From contig JBHGNT010000004.1 in the NCBI GenBank assembly GCA_043228905.1, positions 4,960,001 through 5,024,000 of the forward strand: a stretch of DNA of 64,000 bases, read 5' to 3'. The stretch comes from Azolla caroliniana (taxonomy: Eukaryota > Polypodiophyta). The notes under the pieces are model-generated. The model saw only the letters and a list, made by a program, of their open reading frames with translations, was not told the origin of the DNA and did not search any database. Shown in pieces: positions 20,858 through 31,400 of the stretch; position 1 is the stretch's first letter; each line of letters starts with the position of its first letter. A program made the position numbers and the translations under genes.

Positions 20858-21200
20858 TGTCAAGAGAGAGAGAGAGAGAGAAAGAGAGAAAGAAAGGGAA
20901 ATGTTGTATTGCAGAGTAAAATGGATTACAAGGGGTGAACATTCTAGGTCATCCTAGAATGTAGAATAATCTAGAAGGTTTCTAGAGTATTCTAGAAGGT
21001 TCTAGTGTATAGAACACTCTAGAATATTCTAGGTTATTCTAGAATGTAGAGTAATATAGAATATCCCTATGATATTAGATTATATATTCTAAAAACTATA
21101 CATATAAGAATATTAATACCATGGTTAAGGATTTGACATGTGTACAACAAGGTCATGGGTTCAAATCCTTTCGAGGCATGATGTGAGTGTGATCATGACA
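20858..21200 (-). repeat. 5' LTR of chromovirus element 4 (343 bp)
   Basis: Bounded by TGTCAAGAG at the inner end and CATGACA at the outer end. It is followed inward by the same GTTTGAACC primer-region motif as element 2. It is rich in TTCTAGAA-type palindromes. A perfect B box GGTTCAAATCC (21158-21168) lies 33 bp after an A-box-like sequence (21113-21124). Confidence 0.75.
20990..21002. promoter_or_regulatory. Heat-shock-element-like motif in the element 4 LTR
   Basis: TTCTAGAAGGTTC fits the alternating TTC/GAA/TTC pattern. No TATA box is seen 25 bp downstream here. The surrounding 100 bp are full of TTCTAGAA repeats, so the match may partly reflect low complexity. Confidence 0.35.
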
Positions 21201-21797
21201 AAGTCTATTTCATTAGGCATGTCTGATAGTTCTAATAGCCCAAGCCTATCAAACAAATTTGAAGTCATTAGTCAACTAGAAGAAGAGTTAAACGACTAAG
21301 TCCAACCAAAATAGGAGTCGTTTGGTTGGACAACCCTAGATCTGTGCAGCCCATTAGTAGTTCCATTCCCTTTAAGCAAGTTAGCAATGTCTTCCTAGCT
21401 CAAGTAACAATTAGTACTAAAAGTACTCCTCTAGTACATGTCTTAGCACTCCAAGATCCTGGAGCTAATTCTTGCTTCATGGATAAGAATTTTGCCCAAG
21501 CTCATCAGATATCCTTAAGAAAACTCCCTTGCCCAACCTCTGTAGTAGTCATCGATGGTCGCCCCATTGATTCGAAATATCGCAGAAGAGTCAGAGCCAA
21601 TTAGTGTTGTCCTAGATAATTTGGCATGTGTAGTATCATTCAATATAATTAGTAGTCCAAAACATCCCGTTGTTTTGGGGTTACCATGGTTCGAGTTACA
21701 CAATCCAAACATAGATTGGAGAACAAGAGAAATCCGATATCGACAACCTCGAGAATGTACTCATAAGGTTTCAACCATTTCGCTACATACTGCGTGA
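21201..21797 (+). pseudogene. Gag end and retropepsin, chromovirus element 3
   Basis: The gag tail is followed by a protease frame: VHVLALQDPGANSCFMDKNF, where the Asp-Ser-Gly motif reads Asp-Pro-Gly. HPVVLGLPWFELHNPNIDW follows in a frame shifted at about 21560-21600. Confidence 0.75.
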
Positions 21798-21839
21798 GGA
21801 AGGACGCAAGGAATCAATGTTTGTATTCACAGTATCAGT

Positions 21840-22742
21840 GAAACCTTCCAGCACCACAGTATCATTCGACATTCAAAATCTCCAGCCAGCGCCCCCATTT
21901 TCTTTGTCAAGAAAAAGGATGGATCACTTTGTCTCGTTGTGGATTACAATGGCTTGAATGAGTTCACCATCAGGAATAGGTATGCACTTCCCCTTATCTC
22001 GAGTCTTTTAGAATGGATTAATGGTGCAAAGTTCTATCCGTGACAATTCTTCACAAAGATCGACTTATGAGGCGCATATCACCTCGTACGGATCCAACTA
22101 GGAGATGAATGGAAGACCGCTTTTCGCACCCGATACGGGCACTTCAAGTATACGGTTATGTCATTCGTTCTCACCAATGCGCCAGCAATCTTCCAGCACA
22201 TGGAAAATGATATATTCCGAGATCTCTTGGATATCTGTTTGATCATCTATTTGGGTGATCTACTAGTTTATTTGAAGACTCGAGAAGAGCATGATTCTCA
22301 TGTACTATTAGTACTAAAACGACTTCGAGAACATAGTCTTTATGCAAAACTAGAAAAATGTAGTTTTGAGTGTAACCAAGTGGAATTTCTTGGCTATGTC
22401 ATCTCCTTGGAAGGCATCTCTATGGATCCAACTAAGGTCAAAACTGTGGTAGAGTGGCAGACTCCCCGTTCATTGCGAGATGTGCAATGTTTTTTAGGCT
22501 TCGCAAATTTCTACCGCAAGTTTATACAGGATTACTCAAAGCTTATTTTGCCTCTCACACAGCTTACCAAGAAGGGGCAGTGGTTTGTTTGGTCTAAGGA
22601 AGCTGACACGGCTTTTGTAAGTCTTAAGAAAGCATTTACATCAACTCCTATTCTAGCTCATGTTGATCCAAAAAAACTGTTCATCATGGAGGCAGACACG
22701 TCGGATTTCGCCCTTGGTAGCACATTTCCTACCTTGTACTAA
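21840..22742 (+). pseudogene. Reverse transcriptase and RNase H start, chromovirus element 3
   Basis: RT fragments before 22158 are frame-broken. From 22158 the frame is open: FVLTNAPAIFQHMENDIF, LIIYLGDLLVYLKTREEHD, FLGYVISLEGISMDPTKVK and FVWSKEADTAFVSLKKAF, then RNase H MEADTSDFALGS. The polymerase motif YLDD reads YLGD, losing one metal-binding Asp. Confidence 0.83.
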
Positions 22743-23646
22743 GGCAATCACTAGTGAAGAAACCGCTGAAATTGTCATGTGTGAGGTATTTCGGCATCAT
22801 GGCCTCCCGGATAGTATCATCAGCGACCGTGGACCTCAATTCATCTCGAAATTCTGGAAGCATTTCTTCAAAATGCTCAAGGTCACTTGTAACCTCTCCT
22901 CCAGCTATCACCCTCAAAAAGACAGACAAGCAAAACGAACAAATCAAACGCTGGAATAGTATCTTCGGTGTTTCCTAAGCTATCAACAAGATGATTGGGC
23001 GGATATTCTCCACTTTGCCGAATTTTCTTATAATAACTCTATCCACTCATCGGCTAGGATTACACCATTTTATGCTTATACATGCTATCATCCTCGATGG
23101 CGTGTGTTCGAAACCCCGGAGTTACCCACAAATCCTCGTGCAAAGGATCATTTCGAGCGGCTATGCAAGATATAGGCAAACCTATCTACCCATTTACATC
23201 AAGCTCAACAAACACATAAGGCTTATGCGGGTCGTCATCGGCTTCCATCCTGTTTTGACATTGGAAATCGGGTATGGAAATTACGACGACACATCAAGAC
23301 TACTCGACCATGCGATAAATTGGATTATCGACGATTAGGTCCTTTCTATATTATCATAAAAGTTAATGATGTCACTTTTCGTCTTGATCTACCTTGGACG
23401 CAACTATGGTTACATCCGGTTTTTCATAGTTCTCTTCTCAAACCCTATCAAGAGAACACTATTCTGAATCGTATTACACCACCTCCAACCCCGATCGAGC
23501 TTGAAGCAGGACTGGAGTACAAAGTTGATGCCATCCTCAATTCCAAGATTGTTCGCAACAAGCTCTACTATTTGGTCAATTGGCTAGGCTATAGTCCAAG
23601 CGAGCGAACCAGTCGAGAATGTCACAAATGCTCGAGCTCTTATTGA
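22729..23646 (+). pseudogene. Integrase core and chromodomain, chromovirus element 3
   Basis: The zinc finger and first catalytic Asp are deleted. What remains starts at HFLPCTKAITSEETAEIV and includes GLPDSIISDRGPQFISKFW (second Asp) and RQAKRTNQTLE, where the Glu of the DD35E motif reads Lys. The chromodomain is recognisable (YKVDAILNSKIVRNKLYYLV, NWLGYSPSERT) and then frame-shifted. Confidence 0.8.
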
Positions 23647-23760
23647 GGACTTCCATCGACAATATCCTGACAAACCAGGTCCTCCATCTAAGACGCCTTG
23701 TAACACTCATCGTCTTAAGGGGGGGTTAGTGTCATGATATAGCATGGTATGGCTTCAAAA

Positions 23761-23814
23761 GGATTCGAACCCATATTCTTGTGTCACTTGGGTTGAAGCC
23801 CTACCATTAAGCTA
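23761..23814 (-). repeat. tRNA-like module with matching A and B boxes in LTR
   Basis: On the minus strand TAGCTTAATGG (23804-23814) matches the A-box consensus. GGTTCGAATCC (23761-23771) matches the B box. They are separated by 32 bp. GCTT and GGGC flanking the A-box loop could form a D-stem. No full cloverleaf forms, so this is tRNA-derived or tRNA-mimicking, not a tRNA gene. Confidence 0.65.
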
Positions 23815-23895
23815 TAGCTATATATTGTAATAAGAAAAATATTATTTCCATTTATTATTTCACTAGGAAATCCATGTATATTCTAGATTTCTCTT

Positions 23896-23908
23896 GAACA
23901 TTCTAGAA
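23896..23908 (+). promoter_or_regulatory. Heat-shock-element-like motif in the element 3 LTR
   Basis: GAACATTCTAGAA is an alternating GAA/TTC/GAA array with 2-bp gaps, exactly 25 bp before TATAAAA at 23934. The sequence differs from that of element 2, but pattern and spacing are the same. Confidence 0.55.
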
Positions 23909-23933
23909 ATGTCAAGAGTACTCCTAAGCATAC

Positions 23934-23940
23934 TATAAAA
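23934..23940 (+). promoter_or_regulatory. TATA box of the element 3 LTR
   Basis: TATAAAA in the middle of the LTR, the expected place for the U3/R promoter. The matching boxes in element 2 are at 13013-13019 and 18268-18274 (minus). Confidence 0.75.
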
Positions 23941-24376
23941 AGAGGCACGTGGCATTATTGAGAACCAGTTTGGTTCAACGCCAATCTTAAGCCTTCTTGT
24001 TATTCTTGTATATTCTCTTCATATAATATAATATATCGTTTGTTATCATCATTCTCTCTCTCTCTCTCTCCTTCTCTCCAGAATTCGACACCCTCTTTTC
24101 CTCTTAGTAATAATCCTCATCTCTAGTACTAATTCCCTCTCTGTTTTATTCCTGACAATAGGGATGCTCTTAATAATGATAAAATCTACTATCAAGATGG
24201 TAAGATTCACTTGGTCGAGACTCGACAACCACTCTTACTCAACTTCAGGCAAGGTGGAATGAAAAAGCTAATGAAAGATGTTGAGATAAAAACAATTCAA
24301 GTGATACAATCTGTGACAACCTTACGGTTGCGCATAGAAGACTCATAATAATGGTGGATCTAGCTTTTGACAAGAT

Positions 24377-25324
24377 TTGATGGATTATGCAAGAAAATGG
24401 AAGGTTCGAGTGGATGAATTAAAAAGAGTGGGTGATAAAATACGAAACTTCACTGGATGGAATGATCCAGTAGACGCACTATCAGCATTCGTCCAAGTAA
24501 ATGCACAAGATGTACTGGTGGAAGGGAAGCAGAAGAGGGTTGAGGAGGTTGATCCGGCAAAAAGGCATGACACACAAGAACAAGAGAGAAGAGAGATGGA
24601 AAAGGATGCTCCTGAGTCAAAAGAAGTTGATAAAGTAAAAGGGAACACATACCCAACTTTCAAGCTTGCTTCGAGCTTAGAAGTCGTGATGGACATAAAA
24701 CATGTGATGGAAGAAGTTACGAGAGGGTCTGCAACAACACTCCAAGATTTGGATCGTGGCACCATTAATGTTGCAAGTTTAAAGAAGATAAATTATTTTG
24801 GGAATCATGAAGGGAATAGGAGTCATTATATAAGGAACCATTGGGCTCGAGCAACAACGAAGACACCTACAAAAATTGGGGAGCAACATATTCCTTGTAT
24901 TTCTTTGATCAATCATGGATCCGAGATTAACATTATGTCATCGGAATTTTACACTCAAGGATGGTGGCCGATCAATAAGAATCATGGGTGGAAGATAAGA
25001 GTTGTGACAGAGATGATAGAGGATCTGTTCAAAGCATGTCCCAATCTCAAGGTAACAATTGAAGATGTGTCGGTGGATCAAAATTTCTTTGTGCAGGATC
25101 AATCAACCTACCCTGTCATCCTTGGTCAACCATACATCACCGCAGTAAGGATGGAAACAAAGGTGATTAATGATGGTTCGGCTTTCACAAGGATCAAAAG
25201 TCAATATGGAAGAAAGACTACCCAATTCTTAACCGTGAGGCCTAACCATGAAAGAAACAAAAAATACTTGAGGGAACATCCAGTTTGGAAAGGGAATGAA
25301 GAGTTTTTCCAAGATTTTGGATGA
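24377..25324 (+). pseudogene. Retroelement ORF with retropepsin-like domain
   Basis: The 315-codon frame has a charged N-terminal half with an acidic/basic linker. A protease-like block follows (IPCISLINHGSEINIMS), where the Asp of the usual Asp-x-Gly-Ser motif reads Asn. Then comes FFVQDQSTYPVILGQPYITA, typical of the retropepsin C-terminal part. In the upstream 24178-24350, IYYQDGKIHL and LLNFRQGGMKKLM look like the preceding piece of the same protein, cut by a stop. It would belong to a gag-pol polyprotein. Confidence 0.55.
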
Positions 25325-25427
25325 ACTTTGCACAACCAATGTGCAAGTTCAGAGGGGGTGGGTATCGTGAAGAAAATGCTTCATGATATAAAAATAAACT
25401 CAAATATTAGATCAAGTGACATTCAAA

Positions 25428-25481
25428 ACACTTGAACCCACAACCTCGTATACCAAATATGAAGTATATACCATTACAATA
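25428..25481 (-). repeat. tRNA-like module in a putative LTR
   Basis: On the minus strand A-box-like TATTGTAATGG (25471-25481) and B-box-like GGTTCAAGTGT (25428-25438) are 32 bp apart. Position and orientation match the modules in the chromovirus LTRs. Confidence 0.5.
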
Positions 25482-25714
25482 AGTTATTTTTTATAATTAT
25501 ATTTACTTCATCATACTTATGTCATGTTTAACTTCATACATTAGAGCTTAGATGAGTATGATGGCTATCATGCATCACATGCATGCCATGCACCCTCATA
25601 TCATCATATGCATGAGAGAACCTATAAAGAGAGGCAAGGAATCAAGGGATTAATGAGGGAAAAGAAGAAAGGAATCAAGAGAAAATCATAAAATAAAAAT
25701 CAACAAGAAGAAGT

Positions 25715-25768
25715 TAGCTCAATCGGGAAGTGTTTTGTGTTTAGAAGTGGAAGTCGAGGGTTCAATCC
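25715..25768 (+). repeat. Second tRNA-like A/B-box pair
   Basis: TAGCTCAATCGG (25715-25726) fits the A box well. GGTTCAATCC (25759-25768) is one base short of the B box. The gap is 32 bp. The flanks do not fold into tRNA stems, so a SINE head or LTR module is more likely than a tRNA gene. Confidence 0.5.
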
Positions 25769-25869
25769 AGAATTTGGTAGAGAATGGTTTTATCTTGTGA
25801 TCAAGCATTGTAAAGTTGGTAAAATCTTATATTCTTAATATAAATCATGTTCATATCATATACTCTTGC

Positions 25870-26595
25870 TTCTTAAATCATACATTGTCTCTGTCTCTTA
25901 TATATGATCGTCTCTCTCACACACATTACTTTTAACTCTTCTTCTTCCTATCCTTAATCTTTATAACATCAACGCACAAGTCTTATAAAAATTTAACCAA
26001 CTCCTTTTAACCTTAGTCTCTACGACTTCGCCGCACGAACCACAACTATCCCGATAACGTCCTCATTAATAATCAACCTTGGCCTAATCAAATTCTTAAA
26101 ATGAGAACTACATAACTCAATAACCTTGATTGGGTCTACAACAACGTCATTCACTATCTTAATTTGCACCACATTTGAACAAGAATATGATGGTCTTAAT
26201 CCTTGAAAAATATATGAGATTGCGATTGATTATCTATAAATCCCTCTTTTAACTAGTGTACTCTTGCCTTATGATAACTTTGACAATACAAATTCTTCAC
26301 AATGTCTTGTAGTTGCACTTGAAGATCCAAAAGCTCTACAACATGCAAATGATTCATCAATAGTACATTGCATCGTGTAAAAATACGTGAAAACTTATCA
26401 ATCATTTGCTTACGTCTCTCTCTCTAGAACATATCCATATCCATCCTTTTATAAAACATATTACACCCCATAACATTTTTGTACCATGCTATAACTCTTC
26501 TATTTATTTTTTATAATCTTATTTTTATTTTCAATGTACACCTCCCATTATTGTAACCAATTGTCTCATGGGCCAAATTTTGACTTAGAATATGT

Positions 26596-26655
<60 letters not shown>

Positions 26656-28400
26656 ATATATCAATCTTCTCCCTCATACACAAACATATATTTAACACAT
26701 ATTGCTTCTACTCCTTGATCACACATGTAATTAAGAATCACTTACATAATTAGTGTACCAGTTACACATCATTAGTACCTAATTATTACATATGTAACTA
26801 TCTACAATAATTGGTCATGAATAGAATGTGTGGATGATGGAATCAAAACCCCTTGAGTTTTAACCCCTTTATTAAAGCATAAATAACAGAGTTATGAGTA
26901 GGGGTGAAATATATGGATATTGTAGACTTTACTATTATCCATGTGTCAATGCAAGCAAAATAAGTCATGAGGCCAAATCAAGAAAACATCCACGTGGATT
27001 TAAACACATGAGAATCATTTTAAAGTTGAGTACATGATAAAGTTGGACTTTCTCCAAATTATTGTTGCAAATCATGTCAACTGTTTTGCTTTGATTAGAT
27101 ATTGTATGCATTGTAAGCTTCTTCTATTCAAAGCATACATTGAGCCCAACACATCCATTATTACATGCAAGGGTTTCTCATTCTTTCCATGAGCTTGGAT
27201 CAAACCATACAATTAACATTGTCACATAATAAGAAAATTCCTAATAACGGCAAACTGCCTAATAATGTAAGAATAGTTGCCCATTAAGAAAATAAAAGAA
27301 TAAGCCACATTCATTTAGATTGCAACATGGGGAACCTTTACCTTTACTTCGAAAAGTCCCACGCCGCAAAGCTAGAACATCAACAGACCAAGAAACCATC
27401 GAAATTATTACGATTGTAACCGATAGCCATGTTGGGTGGATTGGAGCCTACCTATTTGATATGTAGTAGCCATGTTGGAATTTCTAGGGAAATGAAGGGA
27501 TATCCCCCTTGTCAACTATTGATATTTTTTTATGATTGGGGTGGATCTCCGATCGGACTTGGACTCACGTATTAACACTACTCGACTGCGTGGCGGATGA
27601 TTAAATGAAGAATTTGGACCCGCTGAACATATTGCGCAACCACTCTCTGTCCAGCTTCCAATCTCCCTATAGTCATGTCAGGTGTCATCTCCATCCGTCG
27701 AGAAGACTTAGAAGCCCACAACTCACGACGCCTTCTCAATCCGTCAAACTTGTGTGTTGTGGTTCCAATCACAGAACCCTGAACACATCGGATGAGTCAA
27801 CCCCTCCCCTCTCCCCCAAGGCCTCTATTCCCTTACAAACACGCGCACACACAACAGAAGGAAAAAAAATTACATAATGGCCGAAAGTTTCAAAGGAGAT
27901 ATACGGACTAGGCTCTCTCTCTCTTTTTTTACCCCCATGAGGGAGTAAGAGGTTCTTGGGATGTAACATTCTAGGAGTCACAACAAACATGGGGATGTGT
28001 TTCTTCTTTCTTCTTCTTTCTTCTTCTTCTTCTTCTTCTTCTTCTTCTTGGGGTGTCAACGCATAGTGAAGGCCCAACAAATGGAGAGCATATCTTTTCA
28101 AGATCTCAGTTTAAACACAAAGAAAAGAAAAAGGCACCCCTCACCCCATATAAACGTGATGTGTTGCTAGTAACTGTAGAGAGAGAGAGTAATGGTGGTG
28201 GCAGTAATAGTGGTAATAGAAGTATGTACATAATAAGAACGTGAGGTTGGGGAACAGTTAGTTTTGGCTAGAGAGAGAGAGAGAGAGAAAGAGTTTCGTT
28301 TTTCAGTTACACAAGGCATAGCAGAAGAGATTGTTTTCTTCTTTCTTCTTTTTATTACTCTCTCTCTCTCTCTCTATCTATCTCTTTTTCTCTTTTCTTT
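25870..28400. other. Intergenic region upstream of the subtilase gene
   Basis: AT-rich, with no convincing coding frame on either strand. It holds a long TC run followed by CA (26599-26656), a CTT run (27995-28050), GA runs (28175-28190, 28268-28290) and a CT run (28356-28382) just before the gene. The GA/CT runs near the start could act as GAGA-type promoter elements; this is inference. Confidence 0.6.
26599..26656. repeat. (TC)n(CA)n microsatellite
   Basis: About 22 TC units followed directly by a short CA run. Confidence 0.95.
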
Positions 28401-28464
28401 GCCTCCTTAAAATTTGAAGGAAGGCGCCTTTTCTTTCACTTGTCTATTACACAAAGCAATTTCC

Positions 28465-31400
28465 ATGGCCACCTCAGGTCCTTCTGCATCCCACCATCTC
28501 ATGGCTCATTCTTGTTGCCTCCTTCATTTCCTACTACTCCTCTTGGCCGCCGCCCATTCATCCATCCCTGCTGCTGCTTCATCGTCCACAGTTTACATTG
28601 TTCGATTGAAGGGCCATGAGCCCCTCGCCGCACACCCAGATGGCATCTATTCTCAGTCAGGCACACCATCAGATTTCCTAAGGTAATCTATGTATATGTG
28701 TCTACTCTGTATGTATGTATGTATGTATGTATGTATGTATGTATGTATGTATATGTATGTATGTTGATCTGTTGATGATGCATGCAGCAGCCCATGGAGG
28801 CGGGAGTACTCCGCGTTGCTGTCGACGGTCCATGACACTGTGCTGGAGGAGTCCCTTGGTGGGCAGCAGACAAATGGAAAGGGTGCCTACCAGAAGCTCT
28901 ATAGCTACACCACCCTCCTCAATGCATTTGCAGTCAGACTCAATGACCCCATCCAGGTACCTCTACCCTCATGGAAACATATACACACATACATATCCAT
29001 ATGGACACGCACACACGAAATATCTATCGACCGAGTATCCATCATATCTATAGATAGATTATACAATGCTTGCATCAGGCTCATACAGATCATATCTATA
29101 GATACATATAATACAATGCTTGCATCAGGCTCACTCTCGGAACGCTTAATTTGTTTGCGATTCGTACAACAATTGCCCAACAAGTCGTGTTTTGTCCCCT
29201 CGGAATGTCTTTCTTTTATCTTGACATTATACAGAATCATTAGGTTAAGAAGTCAACCAATGAAGGATGAGCCAAAGAATAGAGGTAAGACCCATATGTT
29301 TGGACACTTGAAAGCATAACCCCCAATCTTGCAATATATTAAGCCATAAATTATACTATAGTTCATACATTGATCCAAGGCATAATCCTATTCTTGCACC
29401 ATATTGGGCGATAAATTATAATATAGTCATTTCTAAATAATAACCGTCTCTTTTATTGATCCAAATCACGTGAATATCGATTGAAAGATATGTTGATGGA
29501 TCTACCATTGATTGTTAACTCGCACACATGCACATGCACACCCCGAACTCATTATATAATATTGTAAAGGAGGGGTTGTGTGAGGGGTAGGGGTGACGAC
29601 AGTGCATCCAACAATAGCATCAATCTTTATATTTTAATTCTTATGATGCCAATTTCATTGAACTAACTTTCTTGTGGCTTACCATGCATCAATTCACCTT
29701 GTTGAAGTCATGATGATATCTCGTACTAATGTAATTACAAAGGCAAACATTTCACAACATATATGATTTGGACAATGTTGATTCCATGTATTTCAAGGAA
29801 ACAATCCCAAATTTTCGTTGTCATCTAACACAATTTTTTCATTGAATTCTAATCGATCATATTTTTCTTGTACACCAACTTGAACAAATTTGTAGGACCT
29901 CATTAAAAGAAGAACAAAACCTTTATTTTAAGCTTATGAATGACCAATTTATATGAAAGGATTGAATGAGTAAGATGATTTCCTTTAAGGACAACGTTAT
30001 TGTGTTCCTACCCTATTTTTAAGATATATTTTGAAGGGGCATAATTAATAGTCTCACAATTTAAATATAGAAGATGTGCAAAGTGAAATTGCAATATATT
30101 TGAATCGCAAAATTGTTAGTGTAAATGATATCAAGCATAAAACATTTAACACCAGCAAATTGTTATGGTTCGTGATCCCAAAGTAATGTAAAGTTTTTTT
30201 TATATGAACAACATCAATCCTAAACTAAAATGTGGGCTTCATTGTAAACTCAAAAAACTAAAGGCAAAAATGTTTTGGACCAATGGATAGTTTTGAAGGT
30301 ACATATACAATCTCTAGAGGCAATTCTTTCATGTTACACTTTAATGAACGATGTTTTATTTTAGCATCATTCTAGATGTCCAACTTGAATAGGAAAAATA
30401 GGATGCATTGTAACCGCCCATTTATTCTACTAAATTAGACATCAATAGATTAATTAGAACTTCGTTGTTGGAAAGCAAAGGAAGATGTAAGCGATGTTCT
30501 TAAGGAGGATGATGATTATAAGCCTTTTTTTAATGAGTTTATGTATCTGAGGTCAAGCATTGCTAAATAGTTAGTGCTCTTGTTGCTTATAAAATCTCAT
30601 AATATATTATGTCATGTCTCTAAAATATCGAAGGATTCTTGTTGTTAGAGAAAGAAAAATGGATTCTATGCTCATCCTATGAGGTCAAATATGAACTTTA
30701 GCAATAAAGTACTGAAACATTATCATGTAGCGTGTGTGGAGTTTATTAGTGACTCTCAATGTTCAAAAGTTTACTGATGTGTAGAGAGTGAGAGAAAAAA
30801 TTTGGTGTTTGGTTTTTACAGGTTGAATCATTGGGAGCACATCCAATGGTGGCTAGCATGGAGGTGGATAGTCGAATAGCAAAGACCACCACATATACAC
30901 CCAAGTTTTTAGGCTTGTTGCAAGGTGCATGGAAGGCAAGGAAAGGCTCTATCCGTAATGCTGGCAAAGGAGTGGTAGTGGGAATGTTAGATACAGGCAT
31001 CGACCCCAAACATCCATCCTTTTTTTCTACAAAACCCCCACCTCGGCAATGGCATGGAAAGTGTACAGTTTCGCCATCTTTCCCACTTGGGTCGTGTAAC
31101 TCCAAACTCGTCATCGCGCGCCACTTTTCAAAGGGCATCATTGCCGCAAATGCTTTCAATGCCACATACGACATCGATTCACCCCTTGATGGTGATGGGC
31201 ACGGCACGTAAGTACCATGTGCAATTTTATATAGTCACCCCAAATTATTGTCCGAGAGAAACTCGTGGGCAACTTTATTGTCCCGATGTGGGGAAGAACT
31301 TTCTTTCCCGAGGGTTCCATGCATCACTCAAGGTTAATATAGCAAGCAATTTTAGACAATAGTTTTGGGCCTCGCTAGAGAGGGTAACGACCCTAGGCAA

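Larger units (their letters stand above)
18431..21200 (-). mobile_element. Chromovirus element 4, truncated (5' LTR, gag, protease, part of RT)
   Basis: It is related to element 2, same strand order, but keeps only the 5' part: LTR 20858-21200, gag, protease and RT up to about the YLDD block. Integrase and the 3' LTR are gone. Its low end abuts the broken outer edge of element 2's LTR. It is a separate subfamily, since the LTR differs in length and sequence. Confidence 0.83.
21201..24157 (+). mobile_element. Chromovirus element 3, plus strand, 5'-truncated with internal deletion
   Basis: It opens within the gag C-terminus (SNKFEVISQLEEELND, matching element 2) and continues through protease, RT, part of RNase H, integrase, chromodomain and a 3' LTR. 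A deletion near 22722-22730 joins RNase H directly to the integrase core. Protease and RT active-site residues are changed. It lies head to head with element 4. Confidence 0.83.
23730..24157 (+). repeat. 3' LTR of chromovirus element 3 (428 bp)
   Basis: It follows a polypurine tract (AAGGGGGGGTTAG, 23717-23729), starts TGTCATGATA and ends CTGACA. In order it holds the antisense tRNA-like module (23761-23814), heat-shock-like motif (23896-23908), TATAAAA (23934-23940), the GAACCAG...TGGTTC palindrome (23962-23976) and a CT repeat. Confidence 0.87.
24158..25870 (+). mobile_element. Remnant of an unassigned LTR retroelement with retropepsin-like ORF
   Basis: A coding remnant (24166-25324) is followed by a polypurine run (AGAGGGGGTGGGTA, about 25353-25366) and a possible LTR starting near 25368 (TGAAGAAAATGCTTC). 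That stretch carries an antisense tRNA-like module like the chromovirus LTRs. RT and integrase are not present. The right boundary is a guess. Confidence 0.5.

Noticed and set aside
23761-23814. A true tRNA gene
   Set aside because: A and B boxes are present, but acceptor and anticodon stems do not pair, and the module recurs in LTRs.
27605-28101. ORFs on both strands upstream of the subtilase
   Set aside because: Partly made of the CTT/GAA repeat; no recognisable protein.
28414-28464. Earlier start for the subtilase
   Set aside because: The frame is open upstream but 28414 is TTG; the first in-frame ATG is 28465 and gives a good signal peptide.
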